This document shows, one piece after another, positions 14,039 through 23,056 of a stretch of DNA of 27,230 nucleotides. Position numbers and translations under genes: made by a program. A model generated the notes under the pieces. It did no database searches, was not told the DNA's origin, and was given only the letters and a program-made list of their open reading frames with translations. The number at the start of each line of letters is the position of its first letter. Position 1 is the first letter of the stretch. The stretch covers positions 1-27,230 of the forward strand of contig URDM01000039.1 in NCBI GenBank assembly GCA_900546575.1, read 5' to 3'. Source of the stretch: an uncultured Prevotella sp. GTDB lineage: Bacteria > Bacteroidota > Bacteroidia > Bacteroidales > Bacteroidaceae.

Positions 14039-17000
14039 ATGGATCAAGATACAAAAAAGCCAAAGAAGGACACGGCCCTTCGCGACCACATCAAGGCACG
14101 CATAATGCGAAAGCCCAACCGCATTATCAAGCGCTCGTTCATAGAGGCAGCCATGTGCAATCACAATATCGTGATATTGCTTATGGGTATGCTCGTTTTC
14201 GTGGGTATGTTGGGCATCTGCATAATGCCAAAGCAGGAGATGCCACAATTCACCATCCGCCAGGGTGCCTGCGTAGCTATATATCCGGGTGCTACGTCAG
14301 ACGAGGTGGAAGAGCGTGTGGCAAAGCCTTTGGAGAATTTCATCTTCGGATACAAGGAGGTGAATAAGAAGAAGACCTACACCCAAAGCAAGGACGGAAT
14401 GCTGATAGTATTCCTCGAACTCAACGACGACGTGGAGGATAGGGATGCCTTCTGGAGCAAGTTCAAGCATGGACTGCAAGCCTTCAAAGCCTCCCTGCCG
14501 TCGGGCGTGCTTGCCTTGCAGGCTGTGGATGACATAGCCGACACATCGGCCTTGCTCATCACGATTGAAAGCAAGCAGAAGACCTATCGCGAACTGAATA
14601 CCTATATCGACCGGCTGAAGGACCGTCTGCGACGTATAGACGCTATCTCCAACCTCCGCACCTACGGACTGCAGAACGAGCAGATAAGCATCTGCCTTGA
14701 CCAGAACAAGCTGGCAAGATACGGTATCGGTCCGTACAAGATTCTGAACGATCTTGCCCTGCAAGGCTTTACTACTGTTAGTGGAAGTCTGGAGCAGGCC
14801 AATCTGAACCTGCCCATACACATCACAGACTCGTACAACAACGAGCGTGATGTGGCAGAACAGATAGTCTATTCCGACATGAAAGGCAACATCGTGCGCC
14901 TGAAGGATATTGCCTCGATAAAAAGAGAATATCCAAAACTGAGCAAATACATCAAGAGTAACGGCAACAAATGCGTGCTCCTTTCCATTGAGATGCGACC
15001 GGGCAACGACATAGTAAAGATGGGTAGAGACGTGCACAAGGCTATGGAGACGTTTGAGCAGACTTTGCCCGACGACGTACACATCAATACCATTACCGAC
15101 CAGAGCAAGGTGGTAAGCGAGTCTGTTATCAACTTCCTGCGTGAATTGCTCATATCTGTAATATCTGTCATCGTAGTGGTCATCCTGCTCATGCCGCGTC
15201 GTGTGGCAGAGGTTTCAGCCCTAAGCATACCTATCACCATATTCTCCTCAGTAGGAATATTCTATATTTTCGGTATGGAACTGAATACCGTCACCCTGGC
15301 TGCCCTAATCGTGACCTTGGGTATGGTTGTGGATGATTCTGTGGTGATAATAGACAATTATATGGAGAAGTTGGGACGCGGAATGTCGCGCTGGCATGCA
15401 GCCATAGCCGCCCCACGAGAGTTCTTCCTGTCCGTGCTCTCGGCTACGCTCAGCATCTCGCTCACCTTCTTCCCCTTCCTCTTCACCATGCATGGCGATA
15501 TGGGCGATTTCGTGAAGTCGTTCCCATGGGCCATGTTCATCATTCTGAGCATCTCGCTTACGGTCTCGTTGCTGCTAACGCCTTATATGCAATATATGGT
15601 GATTCATGAGGGCATAAGCAGCAAGCCTAAGCCCAACGCCCATAAGAAGCCGCTCGACTATCTGCAGACGGGCTATACATGGCTGCTGAAACGTTGTTTC
15701 GCCTTTCCTCGCACCACTCTTGTCGTGGGTGTTTCCCTGGTGGGCATAGGAGCCATTATCTTCGTAAAGCTTCCGCAACGAATGATGCCTATTGCCGAAA
15801 GAAACCAGTTTGCCGTGGAGTTCTATCTTCCCAATGGAACTACCGCAGAGAAGACGGCACAAGTGGCTGATTCGATGGCCCACATCTTGCAGCACGACCC
15901 GCAGGTGACAGCAGTAACCACATTTATAGGTCAGGGTTCGCCCCGTTTCCATACCACCTATGCTCCGCAGATAGGCGGTCCCAACTTTGCGCAGTTCATC
16001 GTGAATACTGTGGATAATGATGCTACCGAAGATGTGCTCGACCGTTATGCCGACCGCTACTCCAACTACTTCCCCGACTGCTACATACGCTTCAAGCAGA
16101 TGGATTACAACAACGCCACTTACCCAATAGAAGTAAGAGTGAGTGGCGACAGCATAAGCGATTTGAAAGCCGCAGCCAAGAAGATTGCTGCCTGCATGCA
16201 TAATATAGAAGGAATAAATCTGATTCGCACCAACTACGAGGAGCCTTTGCCGGGCATAAGAGTAACTCCTGATGCTACAGAGGCAAACCGGTTGGGTGTG
16301 AACAAGACCCTACTCTCTGCCGACCTTGCCATTCATTTTGGCGATGGCATCCCGATGTCAACTCTATGGGAGGGCGATTATCCGGTAAAGATGGTGCTGA
16401 AATCGGAGAATGACAGCAACCTTGCCAACGAATACATACCCGTTATGGGCGGAACCTCAAGCGTTCCACTCCGCCAGTTGGCAAAGATTTCGCCCGACTG
16501 GCACGATGGCAGCATAGTACGTCGAAATGGTGTGCGCACCATCTCCGTCATAGGCGAACCGTTGAGAGGCTATAATGCCAACAAATTGGCAAACGAGCTG
16601 AAGCAGGAAGTTTCGAAACTACAGCTCGATACCGACCTTGACTGGAATATTGGCGGAATGGCAGAGAAGGATGCCGAAACCATGCCACAGGTCACTTCAG
16701 GCGTGATGATAGCGGTATTGATAATATTCTTCATTCTGCTCTTCCATTTCAAGCGCATCAGTCTGGCTTTGGTCAATCTGTCCTCCATGTCGCTCTGCAT
16801 ATTCGGAGCTGCTATAGGACTCCTTGTTACGGGCTTTGACGTGAGTCTTACCTGTATCTTGGGCGTGGTGAGCCTAATGGGTATTCTGGTGAGAAACGGC
16901 ATCATAATGCTCGATTATGCCGAGGAACTCCGTCGTGACAAGGGACTCTCTGTAAGAGAGGCCGCCTTCCAGGCTGGCGAACGTCGTATGCGCCCTATCT

Positions 17001-17179
17001 TCCTCACATCGGCAGCCGCTTCAGTAGGCGTATTGCCTATGATGATAGAGAACAACACGCTATGGTCGCCCATGGGAGCCGTCATATTCTTCGGTACGCT
17101 CATCTCGATGGTGCTCATAGCCACCATTCTGCCCGTGCTGTACTGGATAGTATTTGACAAGCACAAGAGTGAAATCTAA
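14039..17179 (+). CDS. RND efflux pump permease (AcrB superfamily)
   Basis: A 1046-residue inner-membrane pump of the resistance-nodulation-division superfamily, driven by protons and working as a trimer. It shows the first transmembrane segment after a basic cytoplasmic tail of about 35 residues, then YPGATSDEVEERVAKPLE in the first porter domain, the TM4 acidic pair in LGMVVDDSVVIIDNYMEKL (D432, D433) and a late GILVRNGIIMLDYAEELR in the second half. Length is normal. The frame stays open to a GTG at 14024, but the ATG at 14039 with AAGGAA before it is the better start. The outer-membrane TolC-type partner is not encoded here. The stop is 5 bases from the convergent pabC stop. Substrates cannot be predicted; a multidrug role is usual. 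Confidence 0.95.
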   Translation: MDQDTKKPKKDTALRDHIKARIMRKPNRIIKRSFIEAAMCNHNIVILLMGMLVFVGMLGICIMPKQEMPQFTIRQGACVAIYPGATSDEVEERVAKPLENFIFGYKEVNKKKTYTQSKDGMLIVFLELNDDVEDRDAFWSKFKHGLQAFKASLPSGVLALQAVDDIADTSALLITIESKQKTYRELNTYIDRLKDRLRRIDAISNLRTYGLQNEQISICLDQNKLARYGIGPYKILNDLALQGFTTVSGSLEQANLNLPIHITDSYNNERDVAEQIVYSDMKGNIVRLKDIASIKREYPKLSKYIKSNGNKCVLLSIEMRPGNDIVKMGRDVHKAMETFEQTLPDDVHINTITDQSKVVSESVINFLRELLISVISVIVVVILLMPRRVAEVSALSIPITIFSSVGIFYIFGMELNTVTLAALIVTLGMVVDDSVVIIDNYMEKLGRGMSRWHAAIAAPREFFLSVLSATLSISLTFFPFLFTMHGDMGDFVKSFPWAMFIILSISLTVSLLLTPYMQYMVIHEGISSKPKPNAHKKPLDYLQTGYTWLLKRCFAFPRTTLVVGVSLVGIGAIIFVKLPQRMMPIAERNQFAVEFYLPNGTTAEKTAQVADSMAHILQHDPQVTAVTTFIGQGSPRFHTTYAPQIGGPNFAQFIVNTVDNDATEDVLDRYADRYSNYFPDCYIRFKQMDYNNATYPIEVRVSGDSISDLKAAAKKIAACMHNIEGINLIRTNYEEPLPGIRVTPDATEANRLGVNKTLLSADLAIHFGDGIPMSTLWEGDYPVKMVLKSENDSNLANEYIPVMGGTSSVPLRQLAKISPDWHDGSIVRRNGVRTISVIGEPLRGYNANKLANELKQEVSKLQLDTDLDWNIGGMAEKDAETMPQVTSGVMIAVLIIFFILLFHFKRISLALVNLSSMSLCIFGAAIGLLVTGFDVSLTCILGVVSLMGILVRNGIIMLDYAEELRRDKGLSVREAAFQAGERRMRPIFLTSAAASVGVLPMMIENNTLWSPMGAVIFFGTLISMVLIATILPVLYWIVFDKHKSEI

Positions 17180-17184
17180 AATCA

Positions 17185-17790
17185 TTACCATTTTATATTC
17201 TTGGCATCAACCTCTCTCTCTCCGAAATCTATCATGGCATTAAACAGCCTTACGCGTTCAGCCCGTTTCAGGTCGTATGCGGTAATGTCCGCCTCCTTAA
17301 TGAGCCCTTGGTTCAAGAGACTGGCTCGTTTGGTGCCAAGGAGTAGTGGCTGACGTGGAGTAAGCCAGCAGTTGCCGTCGGATATGGCAAGATTGGTGAA
17401 GGATGTGTCCGTAAGAAGATTGTTTTTGACAATTATGATTTCGTCGCAGTCGCCTTTCTTGGCTGCCAGAGCGTTGAGTTGAGAGCGGTCGCAACTCTTG
17501 TAGCTGTAGCTGATTGTGTCGTCGCAGACCACCTGTAAAGAGCTGATTGTTCGCATGGAGTAGGGGGCGTATTCTATAAGCTCCACTCCGTCTGCGCCAT
17601 ATACTACACGAGCCTTGACAAGCGCCATATCGTCGCTGGCTGCTATCAACTTCTCCAGACAAGGCATGGACCGAAGGGCAAGATTTGGGAAGAAATGGCG
17701 TATGGTACGCTCCATCCTTGCCTGGTGATAAGGCAGGTTAGAAGGCTTGCCGTTTGCTATCTTTATGGTCTCTACAAATTGCTGTTGCAT
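17185..17790 (-). CDS. pabC: Class IV aminotransferase, probable aminodeoxychorismate lyase
   Basis: A 201-residue PLP enzyme of fold type IV. PabC splits aminodeoxychorismate into p-aminobenzoate and pyruvate for folate synthesis. The start QFVETIKIANGKPSNLPYHQ matches the family a little after its usual N-terminus, so about 20 residues are missing at the front, as in the short Bacteroidetes forms. K98 in YSYKSCDRSQL is the likely PLP lysine, and D128 in LLTDTSFTNLAI stands where most members have Glu. LLGTKRASLL is the usual phosphate-binding region. It overlaps the upstream MmcQ/YjbR gene by 19 bases. A D-amino-acid or branched-chain aminotransferase is less likely because of the size and because pabB is in the window. 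Confidence 0.8.
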   Translation of the reverse strand: MQQQFVETIKIANGKPSNLPYHQARMERTIRHFFPNLALRSMPCLEKLIAASDDMALVKARVVYGADGVELIEYAPYSMRTISSLQVVCDDTISYSYKSCDRSQLNALAAKKGDCDEIIIVKNNLLTDTSFTNLAISDGNCWLTPRQPLLLGTKRASLLNQGLIKEADITAYDLKRAERVRLFNAMIDFGEREVDAKNIKW

Positions 17791-18158
17791 GATTGGTATT
17801 TTACTCTAACGGATTTTGGCAACTTACTGACAATCACTCCGTACGACTCTCGTATGATGGACTCGACAACGTCTGTATCCAATTGCTCGAAAAACACGTC
17901 GCTCCAATGAGTCTTGTTCCAATGGAACGCAGGCGTGACGGCTGAATATAGCTCGCGCAGCTCCTCGTTTCGTTCGGGAGCGAGCTTGCAGGCAAATCTC
18001 AGCATCGTTTCGTCGATGTTATATTTGCCCCCTCCAAGCCAAAGGCACATGAAAATCTTGCCCTCGACACGGAATGTTATGTTGTCGTCGCCAAAGGGCT
18101 GGTCTTCTGTCACCCCAGGTAATGACAACGCAAAATATCTGACTTCTTCAATGTTCAT
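17772..18158 (-). CDS. MmcQ/YjbR family protein
   Basis: A 128-residue cytoplasmic protein of the MmcQ/YjbR family, small proteins with a CyaY-like fold sometimes described as DNA-binding but without a settled role. Family marks are the start NIEEVRYFALSLPGVTEDQPFG, the middle FRVEGKIFMCLWLGG, RFACKLAPERNEEL and the late HWNKTHWSDVFF. Full length. It is first in a two-gene minus-strand operon with the pabC-like gene, overlapping it by 19 bases, and has a promoter at 18184-18214. No link to folate metabolism is known to me. Confidence 0.88.
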   Translation of the reverse strand: MNIEEVRYFALSLPGVTEDQPFGDDNITFRVEGKIFMCLWLGGGKYNIDETMLRFACKLAPERNEELRELYSAVTPAFHWNKTHWSDVFFEQLDTDVVESIIRESYGVIVSKLPKSVRVKYQSCNSNL

Positions 18159-18183
18159 AGGTAACCGATTTGATTGTTGACCG

Positions 18184-18214
18184 CAAAAATACGACTATTA
18201 AGGCAAAGTGGCAA
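18184..18214 (-). promoter_or_regulatory. Promoter of the mmcQ-pabC operon
   Basis: On the minus strand TATTTTTG (complement of 18184-18191) and TTG (complement of 18212-18214) are 20 bases apart, as in the Bacteroidetes consensus. It is back to back with the ileS promoter. Confidence 0.6.
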
Positions 18215-18256
18215 GATTTTTACATTCAATATCGCACGTATATCCTCATTTTTCAT

Positions 18257-18264
18257 TAACTTTG
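18257..18264 (+). promoter_or_regulatory. -7 box of ileS
   Basis: TAACTTTG followed by CATC fits the -7 consensus, 52 bases before the ileS ATG. A TTG at -33 is not evident. Confidence 0.5.
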
Positions 18265-18315
18265 CATCCGTTATAACATTTCTGAGGAAAATAAATACAA
18301 AACGTTAAATACAAA

Positions 18316-21300
18316 ATGTCAAACAAGTTTGTTGAACACAAGGGTTTCAATCTTGTAGAAACCAACAAGGAAGTTTTGGACAAGTGGATGGCTGACGACG
18401 TCTTCCACAAGTCTATCGACGAGCGCGAAGGCTGTCCGCAGTTCGTATTCTTTGAGGGACCTCCCTCAGCCAACGGTCATCCGGGCATTCACCACGTTCT
18501 GGCACGCGCCATTAAGGACACATTCAATCGCTATAAGACCATGCAGGGATTCCAGGTTCACCGCAAGGCGGGATGGGACACACACGGACTCCCCGTAGAG
18601 CTTGGCGTAGAGAAGGAGCTTGGTATCACAAAGAAGGATATCGACAACAAGGCTTCGGAGAAGTATATCTCTACCGAGGAATACAACCATAAGTGTCGTG
18701 AGAATGTGATGATGTTTACAGCCGAGTGGCGCAAGCTGACCGAGGAGATGGGCTATTTCGTCGACCTCGACCATCCGTACATCACATACGACAACAAGTA
18801 TATTGAGACTCTGTGGTGGCTTCTCAAGCAGCTCTACAACAAGGGTCTGCTGTACAAGGGTTACACTATTCAGCCGTACTCACCGGGCGCAGGTACCGGA
18901 CTGTCATCGCACGAGCTTAATCAGCCTGGTTGCTATCGCGACGTGAAGGACCTGACCGCTACCGTTCAGTTCCTCATCCGCGATCCTAAGGAAGAGTGGA
19001 CAAAGTGGGGCAAGCCTTACTTCGTGGCATGGACTACAACTCCGTGGACTTTGCCTTCGAATGTTGCGCTCTGCGTTGGTCCGAAGATCGACTACGTTTC
19101 GGTTGAGACATACAATCTCTATAATGGTGAGCCTATCACCATCATTATGGCTGAGAACCTCGTCAAGGCTTACTTGAAGCCTGAGCAGGAGTGCAAGGAG
19201 GGCGAGTTGGCTCCGTTTGACAAGGAGAAGAAGATGTGCCCATGGCGCATTACCGGCCACTTCAAGGGTACAGAACTCGAGGGAATGCACTACGAGCAGC
19301 TTATGCCGTGGGTGAAGCCATGCGAGAAGGTGGACGACTTCGCTCCGAAGTTCGTGACAGAATATGCTGAGGCACATCCAGAGAAGGTGTTTACAGGTGA
19401 GGACGGACGCGACAAGTTTGTGGAGATGGAGAGCGAGGCTTTCCGTGTAATCCTCGGCGACTACGTGACAACCGACGACGGTACTGGTATCGTACACATC
19501 GCCCCGACATTCGGTGCTGATGACGCCAAGGTGGCTAAGGATGCTAACATTCCGGCTCTCTACCTTATCAACAAGAAGGGCGAGACACGTCCTATGGTTG
19601 ACCTCCAGGGCAAGTTCTACCTCATCGACGAGCTTGACACTAACTTCGTGAAGGCCTGTGTAGACGATGAGAAATACGGTCATCACGCTGGCGACTACGT
19701 GAAGAACGCCTACGACCCACAGTTCAATCAGGATGGCGTATGGGACAAGAAGGCTTCGGACAAGGCTGAGGACTTGAACGTTGTGCTTTGCTACGAATTG
19801 AAGCAGGAGGGCAAGGCTTTCAAGACAGAGAAGCACGTACACAACTATCCTCACTGCTGGCGTACAGACAAGCCAATCCTTTACTATCCGCTCGACAGCT
19901 GGTTTATCAAGGACACGGCACGCAAGGAGCGTATGGTGGAACTCAACAAGACCATCAACTGGCAGCCGGAGTCGACAGGTACAGGACGTTTCGGCAACTG
20001 GCTTGAGAACCTCAACGACTGGAACCTCTCACGCTCACGCTTCTGGGGAACACCGCTGCCTATCTGGCGCGACGAGAACCGTGGCGAGAAGTGCATCGGT
20101 TCGCTCGAAGAGCTGTATGCCGAGATAGAGAAGTCGGTAGCAGCTGGCGTTATGAAGAGCAACCCGATGAAGGACAAGGGCTTCGTACCGGGCGACTACT
20201 CTAAGGAGAACTACGACCGCATCGACCTCCATCGTCCTTATGTAGACTATATAGTACTTGTAAACGACGAGGGCAAGCCTATGCATCGCGAGGCCGACCT
20301 TATCGACGTTTGGTTCGACTCAGGCTCTATGCCTTACGCACAGCTCCACTATCCGTTCGAGGGTGAGATGTCGCGCGGCACAGAGGAAGACCGCAAGGCT
20401 CTTGTCAACAGCACATACGAAGGCTTTGCCATCGCTCCTAAGTTCTATCCTGCCGACTTCATCAACGAGGGCGTAGACCAGACACGTGGATGGTTCTTCA
20501 CCCTGCATGCCATCGCAACAATGGTGTTCGACTCGGTAGCATTCAAGAACGTCATCTCTTCAGGTCTCGTTCTCGACGCTAAGGGCAACAAGATGTCAAA
20601 GCACCTGGGCAACGCAGTCAATCCGTTCGACCAGATTGAGAAGTATGGAGCCGATGCCGTACGCTTCTACATGATGACCAACTCGGAGCCTTGGGACAAC
20701 CTCAAGTACGACGAGAAGGGAGTTGACGAGGTACGTCGCAAGTTCTTCGGCACATTATATAATACATACTCGTTTTTCTCGGGCTATGCCAATGTTGACG
20801 CTTTCGACACAGAGGCAGCTCAGGTGCCCGTGGCAGAGCGTCCGGAGATTGACCGCTGGGTACTCTCTGTACTCAACACTCTCATCAAGGGCGTGCAGAA
20901 GGAGATGGAGAACTATGACCCGACCCGTGCAGGCCGACTCATCGAGGACTTCGTCAACAACGACCTCTCCAACTGGTATGTACGTTTGAACCGCAAACGT
21001 TTCTGGGGCAAGGAGATGTCGCAGGACAAGCTTGCTGCTTATCAGACTCTCTACACCTGTCTGACAACAGTAGCCAAGCTCCTCGCTCCGTTCGCTCCGT
21101 TCTTTGCCGACCAGCTCTTCTGCGACCTGGGCGCAGCTCAGCTTGAGGGTACAACATCAGTACATCTCGCCAAGTTCCCCGTTGCCGACGAGCAGCTCAT
21201 CGACCGCGAACTTGAGGAGCGCATGGGTATGGCACAGAAGATTACTTCTATGGTTCACGCTCTGCGCAAGAAGGTGAACATAGCTGTGCGCCAGCCGCTT

Positions 21301-21939
21301 CAGGCCATCATGATTCCTGCTGTTGATGACGAGCAGCGCCGCCACATCGAGGCTGTCAAGGACCTTATCCTCTCGGAGGTTAACGTCAAGGAACTTCGCT
21401 TCGTAGAGGGCTCGGGCGTATTGGTAAAGAAGGTGAAGTGCAACTTCCGCACCATGGGCAAGAAGTTCGGCAAGCTCATGAAGGGTATTGCTGCTGCTAT
21501 GTCGGCTCTCGACCAGGAGCAGATTGCTGACCTTGAAGCCAACGGCAAGATAGCCGTAGAGGTAGAAGGCAACGCCGTAGAGGTAGAGGCTGCCGACGTA
21601 GAGATTATCTCGGAGGACATCCCGGGATGGCTCGTAAGCAACGAGGGCAAGCTGACCGTGGCTCTTGAGATAGAACTCAACGACGAGCTGCGCAACGAGG
21701 GTATGGCACGTGAGCTTATCTCACGCATACAGAACCTCCGTAAGGAAACTGGGCTCGAGATTACCGACCGAATCCACGTGACTCTCGCTCCCAACGAGAA
21801 GGTGGAGAAGGCCGTGGCAGGATTTGCTGACTATATACAGTCGCAGGTTCTCGCTCTCGACATTACGCTCGCTGACAACGACGGCATAGCTACCGAAATC
21901 GACGACTTCATGATAAACATAAAGATAGTTAAGGCTTAA
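18316..21939 (+). CDS. ileS: Isoleucyl-tRNA synthetase, type 2-like, with altered HIGH motif
   Basis: IleS charges tRNA-Ile and edits misactivated valine. It is a class I synthetase in the cytoplasm. The 1207-residue protein has the catalytic Rossmann fold, the CP1 editing domain (DDGTGIVHIAPTFGADD), KMSKH (759-763) in GNKMSKHLGN, a tRNA anticodon-binding helical domain and a long C-terminal part. WDTHGLPVELGVEKELGI is typical. The HIGH motif region reads PPSANGHPGIHH (49-60), so the four key positions are G57-I58-H59-H60, not HxGH: the first histidine and the glycine are exchanged. The length and motif set fit the eukaryote-like type 2 group. It has its own promoter region and a strong terminator, so it is probably a single-gene unit. 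Confidence 0.97.
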   Translation: MSNKFVEHKGFNLVETNKEVLDKWMADDVFHKSIDEREGCPQFVFFEGPPSANGHPGIHHVLARAIKDTFNRYKTMQGFQVHRKAGWDTHGLPVELGVEKELGITKKDIDNKASEKYISTEEYNHKCRENVMMFTAEWRKLTEEMGYFVDLDHPYITYDNKYIETLWWLLKQLYNKGLLYKGYTIQPYSPGAGTGLSSHELNQPGCYRDVKDLTATVQFLIRDPKEEWTKWGKPYFVAWTTTPWTLPSNVALCVGPKIDYVSVETYNLYNGEPITIIMAENLVKAYLKPEQECKEGELAPFDKEKKMCPWRITGHFKGTELEGMHYEQLMPWVKPCEKVDDFAPKFVTEYAEAHPEKVFTGEDGRDKFVEMESEAFRVILGDYVTTDDGTGIVHIAPTFGADDAKVAKDANIPALYLINKKGETRPMVDLQGKFYLIDELDTNFVKACVDDEKYGHHAGDYVKNAYDPQFNQDGVWDKKASDKAEDLNVVLCYELKQEGKAFKTEKHVHNYPHCWRTDKPILYYPLDSWFIKDTARKERMVELNKTINWQPESTGTGRFGNWLENLNDWNLSRSRFWGTPLPIWRDENRGEKCIGSLEELYAEIEKSVAAGVMKSNPMKDKGFVPGDYSKENYDRIDLHRPYVDYIVLVNDEGKPMHREADLIDVWFDSGSMPYAQLHYPFEGEMSRGTEEDRKALVNSTYEGFAIAPKFYPADFINEGVDQTRGWFFTLHAIATMVFDSVAFKNVISSGLVLDAKGNKMSKHLGNAVNPFDQIEKYGADAVRFYMMTNSEPWDNLKYDEKGVDEVRRKFFGTLYNTYSFFSGYANVDAFDTEAAQVPVAERPEIDRWVLSVLNTLIKGVQKEMENYDPTRAGRLIEDFVNNDLSNWYVRLNRKRFWGKEMSQDKLAAYQTLYTCLTTVAKLLAPFAPFFADQLFCDLGAAQLEGTTSVHLAKFPVADEQLIDRELEERMGMAQKITSMVHALRKKVNIAVRQPLQAIMIPAVDDEQRRHIEAVKDLILSEVNVKELRFVEGSGVLVKKVKCNFRTMGKKFGKLMKGIAAAMSALDQEQIADLEANGKIAVEVEGNAVEVEAADVEIISEDIPGWLVSNEGKLTVALEIELNDELRNEGMARELISRIQNLRKETGLEITDRIHVTLAPNEKVEKAVAGFADYIQSQVLALDITLADNDGIATEIDDFMINIKIVKA

Positions 21940-21951
21940 ACATAAACAGAG

Positions 21952-21995
21952 GCAGAAGGGTGCGGCTCAGCAGGTCGCACCCGACTGCATTTTTT
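21952..21995 (+). terminator. Rho-independent terminator after ileS
   Basis: GGGTGCG (21958-21964) pairs with CGCACCC (21976-21982). An outer GCAG (21952-21955) pairs with CTGC (21985-21988) across an AA/GA internal loop. Six Ts follow (21990-21995). It starts 13 bases after the ileS stop. Confidence 0.85.
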
Positions 21996-22035
21996 AACAC
22001 ACAACCTTATCATCCCACTAACAATCCTAACAACT

Positions 22036-22416
22036 ATGGCAGAAAAATTACGTTACTCTGACGAGGAACTACAGGAATTCAAGAACATTATAAACGAAAA
22101 ACTTCGCTTGGCACGCCGCGACTTCAACTCTATGATGCAACAGCTTATGAATGCTGACGGCAATGGGGTAGAGGACACTTCGCCAACATACAAGGCGCTC
22201 GAAGAGGGTAGCGCTTCGCAGTCGAAGGAGGAGATAGCACAGATGGCCAACCGTCAGCAGAAGTTCATCCAGGGACTTGAGGCGGCACTTGTGCGTATCG
22301 AGAACAAAACCTACGGAATCGACCGTATTACAGGTCAGCTCATTCCTAAGGAAAGACTACGTATCGTGCCTCACGCCACCTTGAGTGTCGAGTCGAAGAA
22401 TGCACGAAAGAAATAA
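22036..22416 (+). CDS. DksA/TraR-like protein without zinc-finger cysteines
   Basis: A 126-residue protein with the DksA/TraR architecture: a long N-terminal coiled coil (about residues 8-90) with an acidic turn (NADGNGVEDTSP) and a C-terminal block ENKTYGIDRITGQLIPKERLRIVPHATL. DksA-type proteins bind the secondary channel of RNA polymerase and change promoter choice, often with ppGpp. The C-terminal block is the zinc-finger region, yet the whole protein contains no cysteine, so no C4 zinc site can form. It starts 97 bases after the ileS stop and lies one base before lspA, so it heads the lspA operon. I see no good promoter before it. Confidence 0.88.
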   Translation: MAEKLRYSDEELQEFKNIINEKLRLARRDFNSMMQQLMNADGNGVEDTSPTYKALEEGSASQSKEEIAQMANRQQKFIQGLEAALVRIENKTYGIDRITGQLIPKERLRIVPHATLSVESKNARKK

Positions 22417-22417
22417 T

Positions 22418-23056
22418 ATGGAAAACAAAAAGAAGTACATCACCAACGGATGGCTTGCCGTAGTCATCGTGGCTCTGATACTCATCGTCGACCAGATCAT
22501 AAAGATAGAGGTCAAGACCAATATGACATTGGGCGAGGCAATACGCATTACCGACTGGTTCTACATAGAGTTTATAGAGAACAACGGAATGGCGTACGGA
22601 ATGACATTCTTCAACAAGCTTGTGCTGTCGCTATTCCGCACATTCGCCATCGGAGCTATCACATGGTACATCTGGCGTGTCGTCAAGACCGGAATCTTCA
22701 GCCGTGGCTATGTGGTATGTCTGGCTATGATACTGGCTGGAGCAGCAGGCAATCTTATCGACTGTCTGTTCTACGGACTCATCTTCGATGCCTCTACTCC
22801 GTTTAGCGTGGCCGACTTCGTGCCGTTCGGTACAGGATATTCTACATTCCTGCACGGCAAGGTGGTGGACATGTTCTATTTTCCGATTATCCGCACTACT
22901 TATCCCGATTGGGTGCCGATGGTAGGCGGAGACGACTTTGTCTTCTTCTCACCAATATTCAATTTTGCCGACTCGTGCATAAGTGTTGGAGTGGCAGTAC
23001 TGCTGCTGTTCTTCAGAAAGGACCTGGAGCGAATGTCTTTAGCTTGGAAAAAATGA
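22418..23056 (+). CDS. lspA: Lipoprotein signal peptidase (signal peptidase II)
   Basis: LspA cleaves the signal peptide of lipid-modified prolipoproteins in the inner membrane. The 212-residue protein is longer than the usual 160, as in many Bacteroidetes, through extra residues between the last two membrane segments. Conserved marks are VDQIIK (D25), ENNGMAYGM (54-62), GAAGNLIDCL with catalytic D115, and FNFADSCIS with catalytic D185. Four hydrophobic segments fit. The ATG at 22418 lies one base past the upstream stop. The next gene, itself a lipoprotein, starts in the lspA stop codon (ATGA). Confidence 0.96.
   Translation: MENKKKYITNGWLAVVIVALILIVDQIIKIEVKTNMTLGEAIRITDWFYIEFIENNGMAYGMTFFNKLVLSLFRTFAIGAITWYIWRVVKTGIFSRGYVVCLAMILAGAAGNLIDCLFYGLIFDASTPFSVADFVPFGTGYSTFLHGKVVDMFYFPIIRTTYPDWVPMVGGDDFVFFSPIFNFADSCISVGVAVLLLFFRKDLERMSLAWKK

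Noticed and set aside
18904..19854. Long minus-strand open frame opposite ileS (316 codons)
   Set aside because: Same reason: it mirrors the ileS coding frame, has no promoter, and its leucine- and valine-rich translation is typical of an antisense shadow.
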